From assembly GCF_020329435.1 (NCBI RefSeq), contig NZ_JAGKJK010000004.1, forward strand, positions 62,001 through 126,000: a DNA stretch of 64,000 nucleotides, written 5' to 3'. This stretch comes from Bradyrhizobium hereditatis. Its GTDB lineage: Bacteria; Pseudomonadota; Alphaproteobacteria; Rhizobiales; Xanthobacteraceae. The position numbers and the translations under genes are program-made. Positions 53,931-62,781 of this stretch are shown here, one piece after another; within the stretch, counting starts at the first letter, position 1, and the number at the start of each line of letters is the position of its first letter. The notes below the pieces were generated by a model that saw only the letters and a list, made by a program, of their open reading frames with translations, made no database searches and was not told where the DNA came from.

Positions 53931-55100
53931 ATGCCCAGCCTCCCCGAGATCCCGCTTCCCTCTTCCATCCGCTCCCGCTATGTCGACGGCATCAACGGGC
54001 TACGCATGCATGTGCTCGAAGCCGGCTTCGAGACGCGTGGCCGGCCCTGCGTGGTGCTGCTGCACGGCTTTCCCGAACTTGCCTATTCCTGGCGCAAGGT
54101 GATGCCGATTCTTGCGGAGGCCGGCTATCATGTGATCGCGCCGGACCAGCGCGGCTATGGCCGCACCACCGGATGGGACCCGGATTACGATGGCGATCTC
54201 GCTTCCTTCCGTATCCCCAACCTGGTGCGCGATGTGCTGGGGCTGGTGTCGGCGTTCGGCTATCGCAGCGTTGACGCCGTCATCGGGCATGATTTCGGCT
54301 CGCCGGTCGCGGCCTGGTGCGCTCTGATCCGCCCCGACGTGTTTCGCTCGGTCGTCATGATGAGCGCGCCGTTCGGCGGGCCGCCCTCGCTGCCGTTCAA
54401 CACTGTCGATGGCCCGGCCACATCAGCCGCAGAAGATCCCATCCACCGCGATCTCGCAGCGCTGCCGCGGCCGCGCAAGCATTACCAGTGGTACTACTCG
54501 ACGCGCGAGGCGAATAACGACATGCATCGCGCCCCGCAGGGCGTGCACGATTTTCTGCGCGCCTACTATCACCACAAGAGCGCTGACTGGAAAGACAACA
54601 AGCCCTATCCATTGAAATCCTGGACCGCCGACGAAATCGCCAAGCTGCCGACCTATTATGTGATGGACCTCGCCAAGGATATGGCCGCTACGGTTGCCGA
54701 GGAAATGCCCTCGCCCGCCGAGATCGCCGCCAACAAATGGCTGCCGGACAGCGAGCTTGCCTTCTACAGCGCCGAGTATGAGCGCAACGGATTCCAGGGC
54801 GGCCTGCAATGGTATCGCTGCGGCACCTCGGCGGCATTCGTGCCGGAGCTGCAGTTATGGTCCGGCCGCACCATTGACGTTCCCTCCGCCTTCATCTCGG
54901 GCAAGCAGGACTGGGGCACCTATCAGCGGCCCGGCGTCTACGAGATGATGCAGAAGAAGGCCTGCACCAACATGGTCGGCTGCCACCTCGTCGATGGCGC
55001 CGGCCACTGGGTGCAACAGGAGCAGCCTAACGAGGTGAGTTGGTTGCTGGTGAATTTCCTGCGAGGGACGAAGGCGAGGCAGGACGCCGCCAACAATTGA
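53931..55100 (+). CDS. Epoxide hydrolase-like alpha/beta hydrolase
   Basis: 389 residues. HGFP at 45-48 (oxyanion hole), nucleophile Asp121 in IGHDFGSP, acid Asp in SGKQDWG and His in GAGHWVQQEQP. An Asp nucleophile with the HGFP motif points to epoxide hydrolase or haloalkane dehalogenase chemistry, and the long cap domain to epoxide hydrolase. GAGGTAG precedes the ATG. Last gene of the plus-strand half of the island, though two repeats lie between it and the ligase. Confidence 0.88.
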   Translation: MPSLPEIPLPSSIRSRYVDGINGLRMHVLEAGFETRGRPCVVLLHGFPELAYSWRKVMPILAEAGYHVIAPDQRGYGRTTGWDPDYDGDLASFRIPNLVRDVLGLVSAFGYRSVDAVIGHDFGSPVAAWCALIRPDVFRSVVMMSAPFGGPPSLPFNTVDGPATSAAEDPIHRDLAALPRPRKHYQWYYSTREANNDMHRAPQGVHDFLRAYYHHKSADWKDNKPYPLKSWTADEIAKLPTYYVMDLAKDMAATVAEEMPSPAEIAANKWLPDSELAFYSAEYERNGFQGGLQWYRCGTSAAFVPELQLWSGRTIDVPSAFISGKQDWGTYQRPGVYEMMQKKACTNMVGCHLVDGAGHWVQQEQPNEVSWLLVNFLRGTKARQDAANN

Positions 55101-55118
55101 CCGTGGCACGCGCCAAGA

Positions 55119-55133
55119 TTAGAATAATTCTAA
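55119..55133. promoter_or_regulatory. Irr-type iron control element before mbfA
   Basis: TTAGAAT-A-ATTCTAA, a perfect 15-bp palindrome like the iron control element bound by Irr in Bradyrhizobium, 21 bases before the mbfA GTG. Confidence 0.7.
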
Positions 55134-55154
55134 ATTAAGAAAAAGGCGCATGCC

Positions 55155-56126
55155 GTGAAGAATTTCGCCGATCTGACCGAGCGGGAAGTGCTGGCCGTTG
55201 CGATCTCCTCCGAGGAGGAGGATAGCCGCATCTACATGACCTTCGCGGAAGATCTCGCCAAGCGCTACCCAGACTCGGCCAAGGTGTTCGAGGAGATGGC
55301 CGAGGAGGAACGCGGCCACCGTCACCGCCTGCTTGAACTCTATGAAAATCGCTTCGGTCCGCATCTGCCGCCGATCCGCCGCGAGGACGTCAAGGGGTTC
55401 TTGCGACGCCGGCCGATCTGGCTGACCAAGAACCTACCGCTCGACACCATCCGAAAAGAGGTCGAGACGATGGAACTCGAGGCCGAGCGTTTCTACGCCA
55501 AGGCCAGCGAGAAGGCCGAGGATGTTGGCGTGCGCCGCCTGCTTGGCGATCTCGCCGAGGAGGAGAAGCACCACGAGCGGCTCGCGGTCAAACTGACCGG
55601 CGAAATCCTCAAGCCCGACGTCCGCGAGGAAGAGGACAAGACGCGGCGGCGTATGTTCGTGCTGCAATATGTGCAGCCGGGACTCGCCGGATTGATGGAC
55701 GGCTCGGTCTCGACGCTGGCGCCACTGTTTGCGGCAGCCTTTGCCACGCATCAGAACTGGCAGACCTTTCTGGTCGGGATGGCCGCCTCGATCGGCGCCG
55801 GCATCAGCATGGGCTTTGCCGAAGCCTTGTCCGACGATGGCTCGCTGACCGGGCGCGGCTCTCCATGGCTGCGCGGCTTGACCTGCGGATTAATGACGAC
55901 GCTCGGCGGCATCGGCCATACCCTGCCCTATCTCGTTCCCGACTCCTGGCCGAACGCATTCTGGATCGCAACCGCGATCGCTTGCATCATCGTGTTCTTC
56001 GAACTCTGGGCGATTGCCTTCATCCGCGCGCGCTACATGGACACGCCGTTCCTGCACGCCGTGTTTCAGATCGTGCTCGGCGGCGCCATCGTGCTCGCGG
56101 TCGGGATATTGATCGGCGCGTCTTAG
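55155..56126 (+). CDS. mbfA: Membrane-bound ferritin-like iron exporter MbfA
   Basis: 323 residues. The N-terminal 165 residues are a ferritin-like domain with Glu/His iron ligands (SSEEEDSRIYM, EEMAEEERGHRHRL, METMELEAERFY-type helix and LAEEEKHHERLA). The C-terminal half is a VIT1/CCC1-like transporter with five hydrophobic segments (QPGLAGLMDGSVSTLAPLFA, GMAASIGAGISMGFAEALSDDG). This two-part layout is MbfA, which exports iron in Bradyrhizobium and Agrobacterium and is repressed by Irr at low iron. Start GTG with AAGG 8 bases before. The Irr-like palindrome at 55119-55133 supports that control. Confidence 0.95.
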   Translation: MKNFADLTEREVLAVAISSEEEDSRIYMTFAEDLAKRYPDSAKVFEEMAEEERGHRHRLLELYENRFGPHLPPIRREDVKGFLRRRPIWLTKNLPLDTIRKEVETMELEAERFYAKASEKAEDVGVRRLLGDLAEEEKHHERLAVKLTGEILKPDVREEEDKTRRRMFVLQYVQPGLAGLMDGSVSTLAPLFAAAFATHQNWQTFLVGMAASIGAGISMGFAEALSDDGSLTGRGSPWLRGLTCGLMTTLGGIGHTLPYLVPDSWPNAFWIATAIACIIVFFELWAIAFIRARYMDTPFLHAVFQIVLGGAIVLAVGILIGAS

Positions 56127-56196
56127 CGGTGAGCCGTGAAGCACGCTTAGCGCAAGTCGCTTATCTCTGATTATGACTGACTGAGAGCTCACCGCT
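56125..56196. repeat. Inverted repeat after mbfA
   Basis: AGCGGTGAGC (56125-56134), which includes the mbfA stop codon, and GCTCACCGCT (56187-56196), perfectly complementary over 10 bp with 52 bases between. No T run, so termination is uncertain. Confidence 0.6.
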
Positions 56197-56277
56197 GTAC
56201 AGCTATTGCTCTTGCCGCACGCGCCCAAACTGAGCATCATCCGCGCCGCATTCGAAGAACAGCGCGGGGAGTATGCC

Positions 56278-57750
56278 TTGGCCAAATCGCAATGGAGCTT
56301 CAAGACCGCCGTCGAGTTGTCATCTGCGCTCGCTGACAGGAAAGTCTCGGCGGTCGAACTCGCCGAGGACGCCATCGGCCGCATCGAACGACACGATGCC
56401 AAGATCAATGCGATCTGCGTTCGCGATTTCGAACGCGCCCTCGCCGCCGCCCGCGTCGCCGAGGCCGAACTTGCGCGCGGCGTGACGAAGCCGCTGCTCG
56501 GCATTCCCCTGACAGTGAAGGAATCCTACAATATCGCGGGACTGCCGACGACCTGGGGCATCCCGGCGCAGAAGGATTTCACGCCGACGGAAGACGCATT
56601 GTCGATCTCGCGCGTCAAGGACGCCGGCGGCGTCATCCTCGGCAAGACCAATGTGCCGCTCGGGCTCGGCGACTGGCAGAGCTATAACGAGATCTACGGC
56701 ACCACAAACAACCCCTATGATCTCGGCCGCACGCCGGGTGGCTCGTCCGGCGGCTCCTCGGCCGCGCTCGCCGCCGGTTATGGCCCGCTATCGCTTGGCT
56801 CCGATATCGGCGGCTCGCTGCGCGTGCCCGCCTTTCACTGCGGCATCTATGCGCACAAGCCGACCTTTGCGCTGGTCCCGGGACGCGGTCACACGCCGCC
56901 GCCGTTCCAGCCGCTGCTGATCGATCGCGATCTTGCCGTGATCGGCCCGATGGCCCGCAGCGCTGCCGATCTCTCGCTGCTGCTGGACGTCATCGCCGGC
57001 CCCGACCCGCTCGAGGCCGGCAAGGGCTACAAGCTCGCGCTGCCGCCGCCGCGCCACGGCGCGCTGAGGGATTTTCGCGTGTTGGTGGTCGATACCGATC
57101 CGGTGATGCCGACCGACGAGGTAGTACGCGGCACCATCCACAAACTCGCGACTAATCTCGAAAAAGCCGGCGTCAACATCGATCGCAACAGCCCGCTGCT
57201 GCCGAACTTTGCGGAGACCTCTCGCCTCTACATGCGGATGCTGATGTCGTTCCTCGCGGCCTCGTTCCCGCCGGAAGCATATACCGGCGCACAGGCTGCC
57301 GCTGCCGCGCTGCCGCCCAGCGATGTAAGCCTAGCCGCCGAACGCCTGCGCGGCATTGCGATCAGCCACCGCAACTGGCTGATGGACGACATCTCCCGCG
57401 CGCATCTGCGCGCACGGTGGCGCGAACTGTTCAAGACATACGATGCCGTGATCTGCCCGATCATGCCGACGCCGGCCTATCCGCACGATCATTCCGACGA
57501 TCAGGAAAAGCGGCGCATCAAAATCGACGGCAAGGATCACATTTATCCCGACCAGCTTGCCTGGCCCGGCATCGCCACCCTGCCCGGCCTGCCCTCCACC
57601 GCGCTCCCGACCGGCTTTTCGCCGGACGGACTGCCGGTCGGCGTGCAGATCGTCGGCCCATGGCTGGAGGACCGCACGCCGCTAAAACTGGCGGAGCTGA
57701 TCGAGCGCGAATTCGGCGGCTTCAAGCCGCCGCCGATGTTTGACGATTAG
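56278..57750 (+). CDS. Amidase signature family enzyme
   Basis: 490 residues. The Ser-cisSer-Lys triad is visible: Lys81 in PLTVKESYN, cis-Ser in GGSSGGSSAALAAG (about 157) and the nucleophile Ser180 in GSDIGGSLRVPA. TTG 56278 is chosen because GGGGAG lies 6 bases before it; a TTG at 56206 gives 24 more residues without a site. The amide substrate is unknown. It follows mbfA on the same strand but with an inverted repeat between, so it is probably separate. Confidence 0.9.
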   Translation: MAKSQWSFKTAVELSSALADRKVSAVELAEDAIGRIERHDAKINAICVRDFERALAAARVAEAELARGVTKPLLGIPLTVKESYNIAGLPTTWGIPAQKDFTPTEDALSISRVKDAGGVILGKTNVPLGLGDWQSYNEIYGTTNNPYDLGRTPGGSSGGSSAALAAGYGPLSLGSDIGGSLRVPAFHCGIYAHKPTFALVPGRGHTPPPFQPLLIDRDLAVIGPMARSAADLSLLLDVIAGPDPLEAGKGYKLALPPPRHGALRDFRVLVVDTDPVMPTDEVVRGTIHKLATNLEKAGVNIDRNSPLLPNFAETSRLYMRMLMSFLAASFPPEAYTGAQAAAAALPPSDVSLAAERLRGIAISHRNWLMDDISRAHLRARWRELFKTYDAVICPIMPTPAYPHDHSDDQEKRRIKIDGKDHIYPDQLAWPGIATLPGLPSTALPTGFSPDGLPVGVQIVGPWLEDRTPLKLAELIEREFGGFKPPPMFDD

Positions 57751-57826
57751 AGATCCCTCGTGCCGGGGAGTTGCGCGCAAGCGCGCCTCCTCGCCGGGAG
57801 GGTGAAGCGGTACGGTTGAAAGCGCC

Positions 57827-58387
57827 ATGCGGACTTTCATTCGAAGCGTCATCGCCGTCGTTGCCGGCTTCCTGCTGATGTGGCCGCTTGGCTATGCCTA
57901 TGCCGCGCTCGGCTGGCCAACATTCCACTTGTGGGGGCTGATGCATGGCACGTCTGTCGCGGCCTGGCCTACCCTGTCGATCCTGGCATTCCTCGCACTC
58001 GGGTGTCTGCCGCTTTTCCGGCGCATCGACGACACGGCGCTTCTGATCGCGGGCCTTGTTTGGGGTCTGTTGCTGGCCAGCGGTTTCAACATTCGCCACG
58101 CTCTCGGCTTTGAGATCGCCTATGGCCTGCTCAGCGCCACGGCCGTTGTCGTTGCAGTACTATGCATCTTTGCCAAACACCGGCTCCGTTTGGCGCTATT
58201 CGTGATATCGCCGGTTGTTTTCCTGAACCTGGACTTTCTGCTGGCGCCACCGGCGCTTGAACAATTCCTGCCTCGAGCCATCTCTGATCTCAAGGTACTC
58301 TTGCCGCCCATCGCCTTCTCGCTCGCGGGTTACATACTCGGCTCGCTCGCCCGCGTCGTGATCAAACGCTCGCCGAGAACAGCGTGA
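57827..58387 (+). CDS. Hypothetical six-segment membrane protein
   Basis: 186 residues with six hydrophobic segments (at about 4-25, 46-62, 69-86, 91-111, 115-134 and 157-180). No family recognised and no charged catalytic pattern. The ribosome site before ATG 57827 is weak. It is followed 39 bases later by the NTF2-like gene. Confidence 0.65.
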   Translation: MRTFIRSVIAVVAGFLLMWPLGYAYAALGWPTFHLWGLMHGTSVAAWPTLSILAFLALGCLPLFRRIDDTALLIAGLVWGLLLASGFNIRHALGFEIAYGLLSATAVVVAVLCIFAKHRLRLALFVISPVVFLNLDFLLAPPALEQFLPRAISDLKVLLPPIAFSLAGYILGSLARVVIKRSPRTA

Positions 58388-58426
58388 TAGCCGCTCTGCA
58401 TTGACGAACAAGAACCGGAGGAAATC

Positions 58427-58780
58427 ATGAATAGCGACCTCGCCGAACTGACAGAGCTCAACCGCGACTATGTCGCGTCCGTGCAGAATTCCGATGTCAA
58501 GCGCTTTGACGAAATCCTCGCAGCCGATTTTTACTGCTCCAATCCCGACAAGTCGCTGGTCGATCGCACCGCGTTTCTGCAACAGACCGCAAAGCCGGTC
58601 GCGATCAAGAACCTGCGCGCGGAAGACGTGAAGATCCGTATCTTCGGCGACTTCGCCATCATCCACGCGGCGACGAGCTACACCACGCCGGATGGGCAAC
58701 AGGCGCATGGTCGCTATACCGATTGCTGGGCGAAGCAGAATGGAAAATGGCTTGCGGTGTCAGCGCATGTGACGCGCTGA
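58427..58780 (+). CDS. NTF2-like (SnoaL/DUF4440) protein
   Basis: 117 residues with a GGAGGAAATC site before the ATG. LNRDYVASVQNSDVKRFDEIL at the start, and HAATSYTTPDGQQAHGRYTDCWAKQNGKW in the second half give the cone-shaped alpha+beta fold of the NTF2-like superfamily, close to DUF4440. Members include enzymes and binding proteins for small hydrophobic molecules; nothing here shows which. Confidence 0.85.
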   Translation: MNSDLAELTELNRDYVASVQNSDVKRFDEILAADFYCSNPDKSLVDRTAFLQQTAKPVAIKNLRAEDVKIRIFGDFAIIHAATSYTTPDGQQAHGRYTDCWAKQNGKWLAVSAHVTR

Positions 58781-58788
58781 CGAAAGCT

Positions 58789-58880
58789 GTCATTGCCGGG
58801 CTTAACCCGGCCATCCATCCACTTTGAGAAAAGGCTTCTTGTAAAGATCGATGGATGCCCGGGTCAAGCCCGGGCATGAC
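58789..58880. repeat. Intergenic palindrome, GTCATTGCCGGG family
   Basis: GTCATTGCCGGGCTTAACCC at the left, GGGTCAAGCCCGGGCATGAC at the right. Between convergent genes. Confidence 0.75.
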
Positions 58881-58888
58881 GATAGCCG

Positions 58889-59977
58889 TTAACTATCAAA
58901 CACAATCACGCTGCGCAGCGTCTTGCCGGCTTTCATGTTGGCAAAGCCCTCGTTGATCTCGGAGAGCTTCAGCTTGGCCGAGATCCAATCCTCCAGATGC
59001 AGCTTGCCGCGCATGTAGAATTCGACGAGGCGGGGCATGTCGACGCGGAAATGGTTGGAGCCCATCGACGAGCCCTGGATCTTGCGCTCGCGCAGGAAAT
59101 CGAAGCCATGCAGCTCGATCTTCTGGCCGAACGGGATCATGCCGACGATGGTCGCGGTGCCGCCGGGCGCCAGCATGCCGAAAGCCTGCTCCGCGGTTTC
59201 CTTGCGGCCCAGCACCTCGAAGGAATGATGCACGCCGCCGCCGGTGAGCTCGCGCACCTGCTGCACGACGTCGCCTTTGGCGGGATCGACGATGTCGGTG
59301 GCCCCTAACTTGGTCGCAAGCTGCAGTTTGACCGGGTTGGTGTCGATCGCGATGATGCGGCCGGCGCCGGCAATCGCAGCGCCATTGATCGCGGCCATGC
59401 CGACGCCGCCGCAGCCGATCACCGCCACCGTCTCGCCGGCCTGAACCTTGGCCGTGTTCACCACCGCGCCATAGCCGGTGATGACGCCGCAGCCGATCAG
59501 CGCCGCGAGCTCCAGCGGCATGTCCTTGCGGATCTTGACGATGGCGTTCTCGTGCACGAGCATCTGCTCGGCAAAAGACGAGAGATTGAGGAACTGGTGC
59601 AGCTTTTCCTCACGCGCCCAGGACAGGCGGTTGGACTGACCGGGCAGCATCTTCACCGTCGTATCGGTACACAGTACTGTGCGGCCGGTGGTGCAGTTAT
59701 CGCAGGTGCCGCAGAACACGGACAGGCAGGTCACAACGTGATCGCCGGGCTTTACATAGGTGACGTCGGAGCCGACTTTCTCGACCACGCCGGCCGATTC
59801 ATGCCCGAGCACGGCCGGCAGCGGATGCGGATAGAGGCCCTCCATGAAGTGCAGGTCAGAATGACAGAGCCCGGCGACGCGGGTGCGGATCAGGACTTCG
59901 CGCGGGCCGGGATTCGGCACGCTGACCTCCTCGATCACCAGCGGCTTGTTGACTTCATGTAGAACGGCGGCCTTCAT
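58889..59977 (-). CDS. Zinc-dependent alcohol dehydrogenase
   Basis: 362-residue medium-chain dehydrogenase. Catalytic zinc ligands Cys38 (LCHSDLHF), His59-Glu60 (LGHES) and Cys163; structural zinc Cys89, Cys92, Cys95 and Cys103 (CGTCDNCTTGRTVLC); nucleotide-binding GCGGVG at 188-193. AAGGGGAAA precedes the ATG. Sequence resembles class III/Zn-type alcohol dehydrogenases that act on longer or aromatic alcohols. It is upstream of no gene in its direction; next to the large acyl-CoA dehydrogenase gene, with 50 bases between, it could share its transcript. Confidence 0.92.
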   Translation of the reverse strand: MKAAVLHEVNKPLVIEEVSVPNPGPREVLIRTRVAGLCHSDLHFMEGLYPHPLPAVLGHESAGVVEKVGSDVTYVKPGDHVVTCLSVFCGTCDNCTTGRTVLCTDTTVKMLPGQSNRLSWAREEKLHQFLNLSSFAEQMLVHENAIVKIRKDMPLELAALIGCGVITGYGAVVNTAKVQAGETVAVIGCGGVGMAAINGAAIAGAGRIIAIDTNPVKLQLATKLGATDIVDPAKGDVVQQVRELTGGGVHHSFEVLGRKETAEQAFGMLAPGGTATIVGMIPFGQKIELHGFDFLRERKIQGSSMGSNHFRVDMPRLVEFYMRGKLHLEDWISAKLKLSEINEGFANMKAGKTLRSVIVFDS

Positions 59978-60027
59978 CGGTGTTTCCCCTTTTTGCTCTG
60001 TTCTTATGATTTGAACTGACGGCCAGC

Positions 60028-61809
60028 CTACGCTGCGGTGAGCAATTCGCCAACCTCGGCCATGCCGACGCTGCGATCACTGAGCAGATGGTCGGTGATC
60101 GCGCGCTGGGTGGCATTTTCCGCAAGCCGGAACGGATCGCCCGCCGCGACGCGGTGGTCGATCACCATGCGCGAGAGCAACAGCCTTCTTGCGTCGCCGC
60201 GCATCTCGTGAATGCGGCCGCCCTCCCAGGCCAGCGCCACCGCGCTGGCGACATGATAGAGCAGGCTGGTGGCGCGCCGCGCATCGCCTTCATTGTCGCT
60301 ACGGCTGGCCACTTCGCGCGCGAAGCCGACGGCGCGGTCGGTCAATTCGCGCAAGGTGTTGCGCCAGGCCTGCGGCACGTTGGCGCTATCGTCGAGCCGG
60401 GCGTGCAGATCGGCGGCGAGCGCCGCATCGGCGCCGTGACGGCCCACCGCGCGCGTCAACGCATCGATCGCGACGATGTTGCCGGTGCCTTCCCAGATCG
60501 AGCCGAGATGGGCGTCGCGCAGCAGACGCGCGGTGGCGAATTCCTCGATGTAGCCGATGCCGCCGCGCATCTCCAAGGCATCACCGCAGACCTTGCGGGC
60601 ATCTCGCGTCGCGCGAAATTTCAGGGTCGGGGTCAGAATGCGTAGCAGCGCCGCCGCATCCTGGCTGCCGGCCTCGGCGCGATCAAGCGCGTCGGCGGTA
60701 AGGAAGCTCATCGACAGCGCCTGCTCGGTCGGCAACATGATCTTCATCAGTTGCCGCCGCGCCAGCGGCAGGTCGATGATCCTCCGGCCGAACACTACGC
60801 GGTTCTTCGCCACGGTCATCGCGTCATGATGCGCGCGCCGCATCAGCGCGGTGGACTTGACGCCGTTGGAGAGCCGCGAGGAGTTCACCATCTCCGCCAT
60901 CTGCACGAAGCCCCGGTCGAGCTTGCCGACGGCGTAGGCGATCGCGCCTTCGAACTTGATCTCGCCTGACGCCATCGAACGGGTGCCCAGCTTGTCCTTC
61001 AGGCGAACGATCCGGTAGTGGTTCTGCGAGCCGTCGTCGAGATAACGCGGCATCAGGAACAGGCCGACGCCGCGCGTGCCCGGTCCCGCGCCTTCCGGCC
61101 GCGCCAGCAGCATCACGACTTTGGCGTCGGCATTGGAGCAGAACCACTTCTCGCCATAGAGCCGCCAGTGATCGCCCTCCTGCACGGCCTTTGTCGTGAG
61201 CGTGCCGACGTCGGAGCCGCCCTCCTTTTCGGTCATGAACTGGCCGCCTTGCGTCAGCTTGCTCATGTCGGTCTGCGTCAGGCCGTCGAGATATTTCGCC
61301 TTGAGTGCCTCGCTGCCGAAACTGTTGAGCAGCTTTGCGCAGCCGTCGGTGACGTTGATCGGACAGCCCATGCCGAACTCGGTCTGATTGAACAGGAACG
61401 TAAAGGCGTGCTTGGCCACGACGGGATATTTGTCCGGCCAGCCCATGATGCCTTTGCGGATCGACATTGCGTGGATGCCGAACTCGCCGAACGCAGCTTT
61501 CTCGAGCTCGCGATAGGCCGGGTGATATTCGATATACTGCGTATCGCGGCCGAACTTGTCGCGCTGATGCAGGATCGGCGTGTGGCGGTCGGCGAGCCGT
61601 GCGCATTCGTCGAGATAGCCGCCGGCCAATTCGCCGAGGCGGTCGAGATGCGGCTCGATATGTCGAAACAGCGCATCAGGCAGATGCAGCCGAAGCAGAT
61701 CGGTCAGTGCCGGATCGGCCCGGTAGAAATTCATGCCCGTCGTGTCTGGCGCGAGCAAGCCTGGCTGGTTTGCCGACGCCGTCGCGCGGTCATGCATGAG
61801 TGGATGCAT
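60028..61809 (-). CDS. Acyl-CoA dehydrogenase, AidB-like large type
   Basis: 593 residues from ATG 61809 with AAGGGC 7 bases before it (61845 possible). Core motifs: MSKLTQGGQFMTEKEGGSDV, YGEKWFCSNADAKVVMLLAR, MRGGIGYIEEFATARLLRDA, and the catalytic-base region GSIWEGTGNIVAID, where the Glu of WEGT fits the medium-chain position. The N-terminal extension and the C-terminal helical domain are those of AidB/FadE-like proteins. AidB proper is a stress-response protein with DNA binding, while others are true dehydrogenases; the retained Glu favours an enzyme. Divergent from the SDR at 61970. Confidence 0.9.
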   Translation of the reverse strand: MHPLMHDRATASANQPGLLAPDTTGMNFYRADPALTDLLRLHLPDALFRHIEPHLDRLGELAGGYLDECARLADRHTPILHQRDKFGRDTQYIEYHPAYRELEKAAFGEFGIHAMSIRKGIMGWPDKYPVVAKHAFTFLFNQTEFGMGCPINVTDGCAKLLNSFGSEALKAKYLDGLTQTDMSKLTQGGQFMTEKEGGSDVGTLTTKAVQEGDHWRLYGEKWFCSNADAKVVMLLARPEGAGPGTRGVGLFLMPRYLDDGSQNHYRIVRLKDKLGTRSMASGEIKFEGAIAYAVGKLDRGFVQMAEMVNSSRLSNGVKSTALMRRAHHDAMTVAKNRVVFGRRIIDLPLARRQLMKIMLPTEQALSMSFLTADALDRAEAGSQDAAALLRILTPTLKFRATRDARKVCGDALEMRGGIGYIEEFATARLLRDAHLGSIWEGTGNIVAIDALTRAVGRHGADAALAADLHARLDDSANVPQAWRNTLRELTDRAVGFAREVASRSDNEGDARRATSLLYHVASAVALAWEGGRIHEMRGDARRLLLSRMVIDHRVAAGDPFRLAENATQRAITDHLLSDRSVGMAEVGELLTAA

Positions 61810-61969
61810 TTTTTGCCCTTGTTCGTTTCGCCCGATATTGGTCAACTACCGATAGCGCAGGCGCTTGAGCCGTCAACAAGCATAATTGGAAGGCCAGCCC
61901 ATGGCGGACGATTGCCAGGCCGAATTGGGTTCCTAGATACCTAAGTCCCACCATCCGAGGACCGCGCCC

Positions 61970-62671
61970 ATGGAATTGCCAAAATACAGGATTGCCCTGA
62001 TCGTCGGTGTCGGCGAGGGGTTGAGTGCATCGCTGGCGCGGCTGTTCGCGCGCGAAGGCATCAAGGTCGCGCTCGCCGCGCGCAAGATCGAAAAGCTCGG
62101 AGCGCTCTGCGCCGAGACAGGGGCCCGCGCCTTTGCCTGCAACGCCACCGAGGCCGAGGAAGTCGAGCGTCTGTTCGGCATGGTCGAGCGCGAGATCGGC
62201 ACGCCCGACCTCGTTGTCTATAACGCCAGCGCCCGCGCGCGCGGCGCGTTCGTCGATCTGGTGCCAGCCGAAGTCGCCAATTCGATCGCCGTCTCGGCCT
62301 TCGGCGGCTTCCTGGTGGCGCAGCAGGCGGCGCAGCGGATGCTGCCGAACAAGCATGGCGCGATCCTGTTCACCGGCGCCTCCGCCAGCGTCAAGGGCTA
62401 TGCGCAGTCGGCGCCGTTTGCGATGGGCAAGTTCGCGCTGCGGGGCCTGGCCCAGAGCATGGCGCGCGAATTGTCGCCGCAGGGCATTCATGTCGCGCAT
62501 TTCGTTATCGATGGGGGCATCCGGAGCACCACACGCACCGAACCCGACGACCGTCCAGACTCGATGCTCGACCCTGATGCAGTCGCGCTCAGCTACTGGA
62601 ACGTGCTGCAGCAGCCGCGCAGCGCCTGGACGTGGGAAATCGAGTTGCGTCCTTGGGTGGAGAAGTTTTGA
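61970..62671 (+). CDS. SDR-like protein without the catalytic tyrosine
   Basis: 233 residues with a Rossmann N-terminus (ALIVGVGEGLSASLARLFAREG) and NASARARGAF in place of NNAG. The Ser of the active site is present (TGASASVKG), Lys too, but the YxxxK motif reads FAMGK, with Phe instead of Tyr. Reductase activity of the usual kind is therefore unlikely unless another residue substitutes. The C-terminal IELRPWVEKF is typical for a set of such proteins in alphaproteobacteria. 160 bases divide it from the divergent acyl-CoA dehydrogenase. Confidence 0.85.
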   Translation: MELPKYRIALIVGVGEGLSASLARLFAREGIKVALAARKIEKLGALCAETGARAFACNATEAEEVERLFGMVEREIGTPDLVVYNASARARGAFVDLVPAEVANSIAVSAFGGFLVAQQAAQRMLPNKHGAILFTGASASVKGYAQSAPFAMGKFALRGLAQSMARELSPQGIHVAHFVIDGGIRSTTRTEPDDRPDSMLDPDAVALSYWNVLQQPRSAWTWEIELRPWVEKF

Positions 62672-62682
62672 GCAGCCAATGC

Positions 62683-62759
62683 CGTCATTCCTTGGCGCGA
62701 AGCGAACCCGGAATCTCGAAATTCCGGGTCTGGTGCTGACGCACCATCCCGGAATGACG
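62683..62759. repeat. Intergenic palindrome, GTCATTCCGGG family
   Basis: CGTCATTCCTTGGCGCGAAG at the left, CATCCCGGAATGACG at the right, with CCCGGAATCTCGAAATTCCG inside. Confidence 0.75.
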
Positions 62760-62781
62760 CCTAGAAAATAAGGGGGAAACC

